Shown here: positions 34,523-42,659 of the stretch, piece after piece
Position numbering within the stretch: the first letter of the stretch is position 1
Layout of the letters: every line of letters starts with the position of its first letter
From: an uncultured Gammaproteobacteria bacterium
GTDB lineage: Bacteria; Pseudomonadota; Gammaproteobacteria; Eutrophobiales; Eutrophobiaceae
Length of the DNA stretch: 64,000 bases
NCBI GenBank assembly: GCA_958295485.1
Contig: OY282354.1
Span: 3,000,042-3,064,041 of the forward strand
Reading direction: 5' to 3'
The notes under the pieces: generated by a model
The model's input: only the letters and a program-made list of their open reading frames with translations
Database searches by the model: none
What the model was told of the DNA's origin: nothing
Program-made: the position numbers and the translations under genes

Positions 34523-37105
34523 ATGATAATTCCGAAAATAAACATGACAATTCCGAGAAGTAATCACGACATGGCGGTGACGAGCGCTGAGAATCAATCA
34601 TTGAGGGGTACCGACGGTGATGATTTTCTCCAGGGTGGTGCCGGCGATGACGATCTCCATGGTAATGACGGTGATGACGAGCTCTGGGGTGAGGATGGTA
34701 ACGACCGGTTGAATGGGGGCGCGGGGGCGGACTGGCTGGATGGTGGTCTTGGCGTGGACACGGTGTCCTATAGTGGGTCGGACAAGGCGGTGATAGTGTA
34801 TTTGTCGGAGGGCACGGGAAAGCGAGGCCATGCGGAGGGCGATGTGATTGTGGACGTTGAGAACGTGCTGGGGTCTGGTTACGGGGACGTGCTGGGGGGT
34901 GACGACGGCGGCAACCGGCTGTTCGGTGGTGACGGCAATGACCGGCTCTTGGGCGCGGGCGGTGACGATGTGTTGGAAGGGGGCGCGGGTGCGGACCGGT
35001 TGTTCGGTGGGGTGGGCGTGGACACGGTGTCTTATGCGGGGTCGGACCGGGGGGTAATAGTATATCTGTCGAATGGTACGGCAAGGCGAGGTCACGCTGA
35101 GGGCGATACGATTGCTCAGTTTGAGAATGTGTTTGGGTCTGATCGTCAGGATCGGTTGGGGGGTGATGATGCGGATAATTGGTTGTTTGGTGGGGGTGGC
35201 AATGACAGGCTTTTGGGTGCGGGTGGTGATGACGTGTTGGAAGGGGGCGCGGGAGCAGACCAGTTGTTTGGGGGTGTGGGCGTGGACATGGTGTCTTATG
35301 CAGGGTCGGACCAGGGAGTAATAGTGTATTTGTCAAATGGTACGGCAAGGAGAGGTCATGCTGAGGGTGATGTGATTGTTAATTTTGAGAATGTGCTGGG
35401 TTCGGTTCACGGGGATCGGTTGGGGGGTGATGGTGACGCCAACCGGCTGTTCGGTGGTGACGGCAATGACAGGCTTTTGGGCGCGGGTGGTGACGACGTG
35501 CTGGAAGGGGGCGCGGGCGCGGACCGGTTGTTCGGTGGCGCGGGCGTGGACACGGTGTCCTATGCGGGGTCGGACGAGGCGGTGACGGTAGACCTCGAGG
35601 CAGGCACGGGAAAGCGAGGCCATGCGGAGGGCGATGTGATTGTTGACGTTGAGAACGTGCTGGGGTCTGGTTACGGGGACGTGTTGGGGGGCGACGACGG
35701 TGCCAACTGGCTGTCCGGTGGTGGTGGCAATGACCGGCTTTCGGGCAGGGGTGGTGATGATGCGCTGGAAGGGGGCGCGGGCGCGGACCGGTTGTTTGGC
35801 GGTGCTGGTGTGGACTGGGTGTCCTATGTAGGGTCAGACCGAGGGGTGACGGTGGATCTCGGCGAGGGTACGGTAGAGGGAGGTCATGCGGAGGGCGATG
35901 TGATTACCGATATTGAGAATGTAATCGGGTCTGAGTATGTGGATGTGTTGCAAGGTGATGATAATGCCAACCGGCTGTCCGGTGGTGGCGGTAATGACTG
36001 GCTTTCGGGTAAGGGTGGTAATGATGTGTTGGAGGGGGGGTCGGGGGCGGACCGGTTGGATGGCGGCGCGGGTGTGGACACGGTGTCTTATGCGGGGTCG
36101 GATAAAGCGGTGACAGTGTATCTGTGGAATGGCACGGTAGAGGGAGGTCATGCGGAGGGCGATGTGATTATCGATATTGAGAATGTAATCGGGTCTGAGT
36201 ACGTGGATGTGTTGTATGGTGATGATAATGCCAACTGGTTGTTCGGTGGTGATGCCGGGGATTATCTTCTGGGTCGCGCTGGTGATGATTCTCTTTGGGG
36301 TGGCGCGGGTGGTGATTATCTCGAGGGCAATGACGGTGATGATTCTCTTTGGGGGGGTGCGGGTGTTGACAGTCTCCATGGCAATGATGGTGATGATGTT
36401 CTCTGGGGGGGTGCCGGTGATGACAGGTTATATGGAGGTGCGGGCGCGGACCGGCTGAGTGGCGGCGCGGGCGTGGACTGGGTGTCATATCTTAGGTCGG
36501 ATCAGGGGGTGACTGTGGATCTCGGAGAGGGCACGGGAAAGAGAGGTTATGCGGAGGGCGATGTGATTACCGATATTGAGAACGTAATCGGGTCTGAGTA
36601 CGGGGATGCGTTGGAAGGTGATGACAATGCCAACTGGCTGTCCGGTTGGGGCGGCGATGACAAGCTTTGGGGTGGTGTTGGTAATGACCAGCTTTATGGA
36701 GGTGACGGTAATGATAAGCTCTGGGGTGGTGTCGGTAATGATTCTCTCACGGGAGGGGGCGGCGATGACTCTCTCTGGGGCGGTGCCGGTAATGACTCTC
36801 TCACGGGAGGTGGCGGCGATGATTCTCTTTGGGGTGGTGCTGGTAATGATGTGTTGCGTGGGTACGGCGGTGATGATGTGTTTGGATTCGATTTTGGACA
36901 TGGCGATGATACCATCACCGATTTTACTGATGGTGATGATCTGATCGACCTTAGTGCTTTCGGTCTATCGAGCTTTGATGAACTCGTGGTATCGTCTTAC
37001 TCGGGTGGTGTTACGATTGACTTGACGGATCATGGCGGGGGAAGTATTCGGCTTTGGTCTTTTGATAGTGCTGATCTAGATGCGGGAGACTTCCTGTTTT
37101 CCTGA
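34523..37105 (+). CDS. RTX calcium-binding repeat protein 2, with seven large tandem units
   Basis: An 860-residue protein. After a ~30-residue N terminus without Sec signal it consists of RTX nonapeptides. Seven of the junctions carry a VDxVSYxGSD...GDVIxxxENVxGS block that recurs about every 103 residues (first near 34757, last near 36475). The final ~100 residues (VFGFDFGHGDDTITDFTDGDDLIDLSAFG) form a typical C-terminal type I secretion/serralysin-like segment. It probably folds as calcium-bound parallel beta-rolls outside the cell. No protease, lipase or adhesion domain is recognisable. The ATG at 34523 follows GGGGAAAG. It is the last gene before the transposon right end. Confidence 0.9.
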   Translation: MIIPKINMTIPRSNHDMAVTSAENQSLRGTDGDDFLQGGAGDDDLHGNDGDDELWGEDGNDRLNGGAGADWLDGGLGVDTVSYSGSDKAVIVYLSEGTGKRGHAEGDVIVDVENVLGSGYGDVLGGDDGGNRLFGGDGNDRLLGAGGDDVLEGGAGADRLFGGVGVDTVSYAGSDRGVIVYLSNGTARRGHAEGDTIAQFENVFGSDRQDRLGGDDADNWLFGGGGNDRLLGAGGDDVLEGGAGADQLFGGVGVDMVSYAGSDQGVIVYLSNGTARRGHAEGDVIVNFENVLGSVHGDRLGGDGDANRLFGGDGNDRLLGAGGDDVLEGGAGADRLFGGAGVDTVSYAGSDEAVTVDLEAGTGKRGHAEGDVIVDVENVLGSGYGDVLGGDDGANWLSGGGGNDRLSGRGGDDALEGGAGADRLFGGAGVDWVSYVGSDRGVTVDLGEGTVEGGHAEGDVITDIENVIGSEYVDVLQGDDNANRLSGGGGNDWLSGKGGNDVLEGGSGADRLDGGAGVDTVSYAGSDKAVTVYLWNGTVEGGHAEGDVIIDIENVIGSEYVDVLYGDDNANWLFGGDAGDYLLGRAGDDSLWGGAGGDYLEGNDGDDSLWGGAGVDSLHGNDGDDVLWGGAGDDRLYGGAGADRLSGGAGVDWVSYLRSDQGVTVDLGEGTGKRGYAEGDVITDIENVIGSEYGDALEGDDNANWLSGWGGDDKLWGGVGNDQLYGGDGNDKLWGGVGNDSLTGGGGDDSLWGGAGNDSLTGGGGDDSLWGGAGNDVLRGYGGDDVFGFDFGHGDDTITDFTDGDDLIDLSAFGLSSFDELVVSSYSGGVTIDLTDHGGGSIRLWSFDSADLDAGDFLFS

Positions 37106-37156
37106 CTCGGTGTCAGGCGGTAAGTGCCTGTTGTGATGGATATTGCCTTACTTTAA

Positions 37157-37211
37157 TCGATAGTATGAATGGACTTGGTGGTTCATTTTGTGACTATTCG
37201 ATATAATTCCC
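37157..37211 (+). repeat. 55-bp right-end repeat, functional outer copy with terminal inverted repeat
   Basis: The outer 26 bases (37186-37211) are the perfect inverted repeat of the transposon left end; the inner 29 bases are shared with the two internal copies but not with the left end. Confidence 0.9.
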
Positions 37212-37219
37212 TAATATAT
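37212..37219. repeat. Right 8-bp target-site duplication TAATATAT
   Basis: Identical to 29151-29158 and directly adjacent to the transposon right end. Confidence 0.92.
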
Positions 37220-37263
37220 CCTCTTCTTTTTGCCTGGGACGGCGATGATTCCCCACCAACCTT

Positions 37264-38727
37264 GTGAGTAACAGGCAGTCCGGGATTTTTTACGGCTGGT
37301 GGAACGTCGCCACCGGCTTCGTCGGCATGGGATTGAGCTATGCCATGTTCACGATATTTGCCTTCGGCACCCTGGTAAAACCCCTTGAGGAAGAATTCGG
37401 TTGGACCCGCGGCGAGCTTTCGTTTGCAATAACAATGACCAACTTCGCCGTGGTGATCGCCTCTCCCTCCCTGGGATTCATTATCGATAAATTCGGCGTC
37501 CGACGAGTCTTGATCCCTTCCGTGGTACTCATGGGCCTGACCGTCGCGTCCATGACGCTGCTTTCCGCCAATATATGGCATTTCTATGTGTTGTATTTTT
37601 TAATCCCGTTTCTTGGCGCGGGCACCCTCCCCCAAAGTTACTCCCGGGTCTTGATCGCCTGGTTTTCCCAGCGCCGGGGCATCGCCCTAGGCATCTCCCT
37701 GGCCGGTTTCGGCGTCGGGGCGATGCTAGTGCCGATCTTTGCCCAAGCGATGATCGAAAGCCACGGCTGGCGCATGGCCTATGCCGGTTTTGCCGTGTCC
37801 GTCTTCGCCTTGGCATTGCCCATGGCAGTATTCATCCTGAAAGAAAGACCTGGAGAAATGGGGCTCAATCCGGATGGCGACCCTGGCAGCGACCCTGCGG
37901 AAAACACAGGCACGGACGTTGATCCGGCGCCGCCCGCGTCCCCGGATGGCGACCCTGCGGAAAACACAGGCACGGACGTTGCTCCCGTATCGCCCGCGTC
38001 CCCGGCTGCCGCCTCCCCCCTGACAAGGGGAGATCAAGGGGGGGTAAGTGATGACCGCGCGCCGCCGGCATCCCCGGACGCCGGATTATCATGCCCGGAA
38101 GCTGCCAGGACCCGTAGTTTCTGGTTGATCCTGGTGTCATTTCTGCTGGTAGGCATCGGTATAACCGCCATTTTAGCCCACTTGGTCCCCATGCTGATCG
38201 GCCGCGGCGTGGAACCTGCCATTGCCGCCTTGTGCATGAGTTCACTTGCCCTCGGCCTTATCGTCGGGCGTATATTGGCGGGCTTCCTGATGGATTATTT
38301 CTTCGCGCCGTATGTAGCCGCATTTTTCCTGTTGGGCTTGCTGGCAGGCATCATTATCCTTGCAACGGGGACGAGTAGCGGGCTGGTATTCATCGCTGCG
38401 ATCTGCGTGGGCTTGGCCACGGGTTCGGAAATCAGCGAGATAGCTTATATATGCAGCCGCTACTTCGGCCCCCGCGCCTTCGGCCTCATCTACGGCCTCA
38501 TGTTCTCGGCTTTCCAGTTGGGATCAATGATAGGCGCGCCGCTGATGGGCATATATTACGACAGGACCGGCAATTACATCGGCGCGCTGTGGAGCATAGC
38601 CGCCATCGTCATAATCGGGACAATACTCATCACCCTGTTAGGCCCCTATCCCGAAAACCTGCCATCGCAGCGAGGCATTGGTAAAAACCGTAACCAGGAT
38701 CGTTTCATCGAAACTGAACCCAGGTAA
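37264..38727 (+). CDS. MFS permease, OFA/monocarboxylate-type, with an expanded central loop
   Basis: The 487 residues hold about twelve hydrophobic segments and the N-terminal FYGWWNVATGFVGMGLSY typical of the oxalate-formate-antiporter and monocarboxylate branch. A motif-A-like LGFIIDKFGVRRV lies between TM2 and TM3. The loop between TM6 and TM7 is enlarged by about 75 hydrophilic residues rich in Pro, Asp and Thr. This contains a 20-residue tandem duplication and a segment SPLTRGDQGGV that comes from a dispersed palindromic repeat read in frame. The start is GTG. It likely takes up or exports a small organic anion; a link to the downstream catabolic cluster is possible but unproven. Confidence 0.85.
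   Translation: MSNRQSGIFYGWWNVATGFVGMGLSYAMFTIFAFGTLVKPLEEEFGWTRGELSFAITMTNFAVVIASPSLGFIIDKFGVRRVLIPSVVLMGLTVASMTLLSANIWHFYVLYFLIPFLGAGTLPQSYSRVLIAWFSQRRGIALGISLAGFGVGAMLVPIFAQAMIESHGWRMAYAGFAVSVFALALPMAVFILKERPGEMGLNPDGDPGSDPAENTGTDVDPAPPASPDGDPAENTGTDVAPVSPASPAAASPLTRGDQGGVSDDRAPPASPDAGLSCPEAARTRSFWLILVSFLLVGIGITAILAHLVPMLIGRGVEPAIAALCMSSLALGLIVGRILAGFLMDYFFAPYVAAFFLLGLLAGIIILATGTSSGLVFIAAICVGLATGSEISEIAYICSRYFGPRAFGLIYGLMFSAFQLGSMIGAPLMGIYYDRTGNYIGALWSIAAIVIIGTILITLLGPYPENLPSQRGIGKNRNQDRFIETEPR
37889..38008 (+). repeat. Two tandem 60-bp units in the MFS loop
   Basis: 37889-37948 and 37949-38008 are near-identical 60-base units starting GCGACCCTGCGGAAAACAC; most differences fall in a short central segment. 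Being a multiple of three, the duplication adds 20 residues (DPAENTGTDV...) without a frameshift. Confidence 0.85.
38014..38046. repeat. Dispersed C/G-rich palindromic repeat inside the MFS gene
   Basis: TCCCCCCTGACAAGGGGAG is followed by a G-run, the same kind of element seen at 50040-50160 and 51301-51340. It is read in frame as SPLTRGDQGG. Confidence 0.65.
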
Positions 38728-38730
38728 AAT

Positions 38731-38760
38731 TTCACCGCCAGGGCCGAGAGGCTGTATAAT
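38731..38760 (+). promoter_or_regulatory. Putative recQ promoter
   Basis: TTCACC (38731-38736), 18 bases, TATAAT (38755-38760). The start site would lie about 40 bases before the recQ ATG. Confidence 0.45.
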
Positions 38761-38808
38761 AGGTTGGAAACTGTATTCAGCAGATAAGGCGGACAGGAGG
38801 AAAAACAC

Positions 38809-40626
38809 ATGGAACAGGCATTGGAAATTCTGCGTAATACTTTCGGCTATCACAGCTTTCGCGGCGACCAGCAGGACATCATCGGCGACCTGCTCGCCGG
38901 GCACGACGCGCTGGCGCTCATGCCGACCGGCGGCGGCAAGTCACTCTGTTACCAGATCCCGGCCATGATCCGTCCCGGTACGGGCATCATTATCTCTCCC
39001 CTCATAGCCCTGATGCAGGATCAAGTCAGTGCCCTGTTGCAACTTGGGATCAAGGCTGCTTATCTCAACTCAACCCTGCCGGTGCAATCCGTGCAGGAAA
39101 TAGAAACAGGCTTGTTGAATAATGAGCTGGATTTGCTCTATATTGCCCCGGAACGCCTGTTGCAGGAACGCACATTAGCATTGCTGGAGCGAATCCAGAT
39201 CGCCCTGTTCGCGATCGATGAAGCCCACTGCGTATCACAATGGGGGCATGATTTCCGCAAGGATTACCTGGCCCTGGAACAATTGCCCCAGCGATTCCCG
39301 GCCGTGCCCCGTATCGCCCTGACGGCGACGGCGGATGAACGCACCCGACGCGAAATCCGCCAACGCCTGGGTCTCGACAGGGCGAAGGTATTCATCAGCG
39401 GCTTCAACCGTCCCAATATCCAATACCGGATCACGACCAAACTGGAGGAGCGTCGGCAATTGCTGCGCTTTTTAGAGACAGAGCATAAGCAAGACGCCGG
39501 TATCGTCTATTGCCTGTCCCGCAAAAAGACCGAGGCTATTGCCGACTGGCTCAGCGAGCAGGGCCGAACGGCCCTGCCATACCATGCGGGACTTGGCCCG
39601 GAGATACGGCATCGCCACCAGCAACGTTTTCTACGGGAAGAAGGGATTATCATTGTCGCTACCATTGCCTTCGGCATGGGTATCGACAAGCCGGACGTGC
39701 GTTTCGTCGCCCACCTGGACTTGCCCAAAAGTATCGAAGCCTATTATCAGGAAACCGGGCGGGCGGGGCGTGACGGGCGGGCGGCTGACGCCTGGATGGT
39801 GTACGGCCTCGAAGACGTAGTCAAACTGCGGCAAATGCTGGAACAATCGGATGCGGATGAAAACCACAAGCGGATTGAAAGGCACAAATTAGATGCCATG
39901 CTGGGCCTGTGCGAGATCACCAGTTGCCGCCGCCATGCCTTGTTGCAATATTTCGGCGAAGAATCACCGGCCCAATGTGGTTTCTGTGATACCTGCCTGC
40001 ATCCCATTGCAACCTGGGACGGCACCACTGCGGCCCGCAAGGCCTTGTCCTGTGTCTATCGCAGCGGCCAGCGCTTCGGCGCCAGGCACCTGATCGACGT
40101 GTTGCTGGGAAAAGAAAACAGCAAGGTGAGAAAGTTCAACCATCAACGACTCAGCGTCTTCGGTATCGGCGGGGAACTGGATATGGAGCAATGGCGTTCC
40201 GTGTTCCGGCAATTGATCGCGCGCCGATTTTTAACCGTTGACATGGAAGGTTTCGGCTCCCTGCGCCTGACCGATCAGAGCAAACCTCTGTTGCAGGGCG
40301 AGACGCAGGTCTTCCTCCGTAAAGACAACAAAGTCGAAAAACCATCGCGGCGGCGGCGTGATGAAACCCTTGCACAAGTCAGCGACCCGGAGTTGCTGGA
40401 GAAACTCAAGGCCTGCCGCAAGCAATTGGCTGTTCAGCAGGGTCTGCCGCCTTACGTGATCTTCCACGATGCCACCCTGGTGGAAATGGTGCGTTACCTG
40501 CCCGCGAACCCGGAAGAGTTCTTGCAGATCAACGGGGTGGGCCTGAACAAACTGGAAAAATACGGCGAGAGCTTTCTCACCATCATCCGCGGCCATCAAC
40601 CTGCCGCCAAAACTATTAGTCCTTGA
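38809..40626 (+). CDS. recQ: ATP-dependent DNA helicase RecQ
   Basis: The 605 residues match E. coli RecQ length. Walker A is [15 protein letters not shown], the DEAH box is [15 protein letters not shown], and motif VI is [12 protein letters not shown]. The RecQ-Ct zinc cysteines lie in [16 protein letters not shown]...CGFCDTC. A winged helix follows, and a C-terminal HRDC domain ([20 protein letters not shown]) ends the protein. AGGAGG precedes the ATG. It unwinds recombination intermediates 3'-5'. Its stop codon lies inside the -35 hexamer of the higBA promoter. Confidence 0.97.
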   Translation: MEQALEILRNTFGYHSFRGDQQDIIGDLLAGHDALALMPTGGGKSLCYQIPAMIRPGTGIIISPLIALMQDQVSALLQLGIKAAYLNSTLPVQSVQEIETGLLNNELDLLYIAPERLLQERTLALLERIQIALFAIDEAHCVSQWGHDFRKDYLALEQLPQRFPAVPRIALTATADERTRREIRQRLGLDRAKVFISGFNRPNIQYRITTKLEERRQLLRFLETEHKQDAGIVYCLSRKKTEAIADWLSEQGRTALPYHAGLGPEIRHRHQQRFLREEGIIIVATIAFGMGIDKPDVRFVAHLDLPKSIEAYYQETGRAGRDGRAADAWMVYGLEDVVKLRQMLEQSDADENHKRIERHKLDAMLGLCEITSCRRHALLQYFGEESPAQCGFCDTCLHPIATWDGTTAARKALSCVYRSGQRFGARHLIDVLLGKENSKVRKFNHQRLSVFGIGGELDMEQWRSVFRQLIARRFLTVDMEGFGSLRLTDQSKPLLQGETQVFLRKDNKVEKPSRRRRDETLAQVSDPELLEKLKACRKQLAVQQGLPPYVIFHDATLVEMVRYLPANPEEFLQINGVGLNKLEKYGESFLTIIRGHQPAAKTISP

Positions 40627-40651
40627 CACTAATAGTGCCTTATACTATTAT
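40612..40651 (+). promoter_or_regulatory. higBA promoter with three operator half-sites
   Basis: TTGACA (40623-40628), 17 bases, TATTAT (40646-40651). ACTATTAGT (40612-40620) and ACTAATAGT (40628-40636) form a perfect 9-bp inverted repeat, and ACTATTA (40644-40650) forms a second one with TAATAGT (40630-40636). The half-sites cover both promoter hexamers, as expected for autorepression by HigA. The start site would fall on or next to the higB GTG at 40658, implying a leaderless message. Confidence 0.75.
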
Positions 40652-40657
40652 TGAACC

Positions 40658-40939
40658 GTGATCAGGAGTTACCGAAACAAGGACACCCAGGCGGTAGCCG
40701 AGCGCCGACGCGTCAGCAAGTTCCCCGAGGATATCCAGCGCCGGGCACAGAGAAAACTGACGATGCTGAACAACGCCACAAATGTCAACGATCTGAGAGC
40801 GCTTCCGGGAAACCGGTTGGAGTTCCTTTCGGGAGACCGGGGCGGGCAGTACAGCATTCGCATAAACGCCCAGTGGCGGATCTGCTTCTCCTGGAGTGAA
40901 GGAGACGCCTATCAGGTGGAAATAGTGGATTATCACTAA
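40658..40939 (+). CDS. higB: HigB/RelE-superfamily toxin
   Basis: A 93-residue protein: MIRSYRNKDTQAV, FPEDIQRRAQRKLTMLNNA, LRALPGNRLEFLSGDRGGQYSIRINAQWRICFSW, VEIVDYH. This is the short HigB type (plasmid-maintenance killer family), a ribosome-dependent mRNA endonuclease. The start is GTG with no Shine-Dalgarno and almost no leader. The toxin precedes the antitoxin, as is characteristic of higBA. Confidence 0.93.
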   Translation: MIRSYRNKDTQAVAERRRVSKFPEDIQRRAQRKLTMLNNATNVNDLRALPGNRLEFLSGDRGGQYSIRINAQWRICFSWSEGDAYQVEIVDYH

Positions 40940-40963
40940 GCGAACAAGCAAAGATAAATAATC

Positions 40964-41281
40964 ATGAGCAGAAATATGACAGACAGAACAAAAAAGCTGC
41001 CCCCCATCCACCCGGGAGAAATTCTCAATGAAGAATTTCTTCGCCCGATGAATATCAGCCAATACCGCCTGGCCAAAGCGACCGGTGTGGATCCGCGCAG
41101 GATTCATGCTATTGTCCACGGACAACGGTCCATCACAGCTGAAACGGCTTTACTGCTCTCGCGTTTCTTCGGCAACTCTGCGGAGTTTTGGCTGGGACTG
41201 CAAGGCCAGTATGACCTGGAAACCACAGAGGACCGCCTTTCCTCAAGGCTGGACATGGTGGCGGCTCACTCGGTAGAGTAA
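40964..41281 (+). CDS. higA: HigA antitoxin, HTH (XRE) family
   Basis: A 105-residue protein: PPIHPGEILNEEFLRPMNISQYRLAKATGVDPRRIHAIVHG is the HigA helix-turn-helix, followed by AEFWLGLQGQYDLETTED. It neutralises HigB and represses the shared promoter. It lies 24 bases after higB. An ATG at 40976 is an alternative start. The 193 bases downstream hold a small GCCGGC-rich hairpin and no recognisable gene. Confidence 0.94.
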   Translation: MSRNMTDRTKKLPPIHPGEILNEEFLRPMNISQYRLAKATGVDPRRIHAIVHGQRSITAETALLLSRFFGNSAEFWLGLQGQYDLETTEDRLSSRLDMVAAHSVE

Positions 41282-41474
41282 TCCAATATCCTCACTACAA
41301 GGTCACGGGCTGGAACCTGCCCCGTCATGCTGGCGAGCGCCGGCATCCAGTCAGATAACGCGCCATCAGGGACGGCACATTACTGACTTGCGCCAGAATA
41401 GGCGGCTATGCTCATCGTCGCCGGCGGCCGCCAGCCAAAGCGCGCCCAGGGCATCCATTGGTGAGACATGCAGG

Positions 41475-42629
41475 CTAAAAAGCGGTTTCGCCACCTCCGT
41501 AGGCTTTGATGGGGACGCCGGACAGGGGTTCGCCGCCGTTTTTGCCTACCCTGTAGGTTTCCTGGAAGTACAGGGAATGGGTGCGTTCCTGGTTCATGAA
41601 ATGCGGGTGCATGGAACATACCATGTTCTCCGGGAGCACGAAATCGAAGCCTTCGCCTATGCGCGGCATTTCTATCATGGTCATGCCGATGGAATGACCA
41701 CAGACGTGGCCTGATCGATAACCCCGATCAAATATCGGTTTCATGCAGGCGTTGCTCGCCGCCTCGGCCGTATTGCCGGCTTTCATGTGTTCCCCGGCAA
41801 GCTCGTGGAACTCCTGGTAGGCCGTCATCATCTCTTTTGTGACGGCATCCATGCCCCCGGGAAACATGGGGCGGGAAAACTCGACCCAGTGGCCACCCTC
41901 GCCGGAGATCTCGAGGCCATACATCAAACCGTCGGAATCCTGTACCGGTCGATTGGTCGGGAATACCATTTGCGGCTCCAGGGAACCGTTCGGGCCTATC
42001 TGCACCATGTCCATGGTATTCCTGGCGCAACCAGAAGCTGCAAAGGTATTCTCGGCAATACCCATCAATTCCGCCTCCGTCCTGCCCGGTTCATAGGCCC
42101 TGAGCACGTCGAGCACGCCTTGTTTATTTATCTCCATGGAATGCCTGACCGAGGCCAGTTCCTCTTCACTCTTTTGCGCGCGGGCATAGTCGAACTGAAT
42201 TTCAAAATCGATTATCTCAAAGTCTTTTGCCGCCAGGGCGGAATAATCACGCACGTTCATAATGTACTGCAAACCATAGATACCCAGCTTTTTAACGCCT
42301 TTGCCCTGTAAAAAATCAGCCATCCATTCACCGCAATGGGCGGGCAACTCGCGCTTTTCGATAAAGGTGGCAGTGTGATCACCCACCCAGGTCGCTTCCC
42401 GGGGGAACACGCAAACGGGGTCGCCATCGGCGGGTATGACCACGTAGGCGTAGCGATGCAATATCACGAATCCGCACATGTAACGCACCGCCCCTTCGAA
42501 GCCCGTGTACTCGCTGCCGCTGACGACGAGCGCATCCAGTCCCGCTTTTTCCATGGCGGCGCGAATGTTGGCGTAACGCCGCTCAATTTCAGCCTGGCTG
42601 GGACGAAAACGATTTACATAATCAGTCAT
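41475..42629 (-). CDS. M24-fold (pita-bread) hydrolase, non-canonical metal site
   Basis: A 384-residue creatinase/aminopeptidase-P-like protein. It has an N-terminal creatinase_N domain (RYANIRAAMEKAGLDALVVSG) and a C-terminal pita-bread domain with GHVCGHSIGMTMIE. The usual metal aspartates are missing: the first pair reads GLEISGEGGHWVEFSRP, and the first late Glu reads SMHPHF, although QET later could supply a Glu. It may therefore act without the classic dinuclear site, as creatinase does, or bind a different metal. GAGGAA precedes the ATG. It is the last gene of the F420-linked cluster. Confidence 0.82.
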   Translation of the reverse strand: MTDYVNRFRPSQAEIERRYANIRAAMEKAGLDALVVSGSEYTGFEGAVRYMCGFVILHRYAYVVIPADGDPVCVFPREATWVGDHTATFIEKRELPAHCGEWMADFLQGKGVKKLGIYGLQYIMNVRDYSALAAKDFEIIDFEIQFDYARAQKSEEELASVRHSMEINKQGVLDVLRAYEPGRTEAELMGIAENTFAASGCARNTMDMVQIGPNGSLEPQMVFPTNRPVQDSDGLMYGLEISGEGGHWVEFSRPMFPGGMDAVTKEMMTAYQEFHELAGEHMKAGNTAEAASNACMKPIFDRGYRSGHVCGHSIGMTMIEMPRIGEGFDFVLPENMVCSMHPHFMNQERTHSLYFQETYRVGKNGGEPLSGVPIKAYGGGETAF

Positions 42630-42659
42630 TATATTTCCTCATTAATAAAATATTTTTGG

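Larger units (their letters stand above)
29159..37211. mobile_element. IS1595-family transposon carrying RTX cargo (8053 bp)
   Basis: The element is bounded by perfect 26-bp terminal inverted repeats (29159-29184 and 37186-37211, beginning GGGAATTATATCG) and flanked by the 8-bp direct repeat TAATATAT. It holds, left to right, the DDE transposase, a methylase-like relic, a 55-residue ORF, RTX gene 1, a nest of two IS3-family elements, and RTX gene 2. Two internal copies of the right end are present. Without the IS3 nest the element would be about 5.46 kb. Both ends and the transposase look intact, so it may still move. The base composition (AT-rich, T/G-skewed in the first RTX gene) differs from the flanks. 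Confidence 0.92.

Noticed and set aside
34600..37000. Regularly spaced DNA repeats in RTX gene 2 considered as a CRISPR-like array
   Set aside because: The periodicity is codon-based (27-base nonapeptide and ~310-base units), spacers are not unique, and the frame is open throughout.
34446..37100. Long antisense and alternate-frame ORFs opposite RTX gene 2 (His/Pro-rich 'proteins' up to 300 residues)
   Set aside because: They mirror the nonapeptide repeats of the RTX gene; the low-complexity G/C-skewed repeats suppress stop codons in all frames. No ribosome sites and no family resemblance.
41282..41474. A 29-79 codon - strand frame downstream of the M24 gene
   Set aside because: No ribosome site or motif; the region contains a GCCGGC-rich hairpin typical of intergenic repeats.
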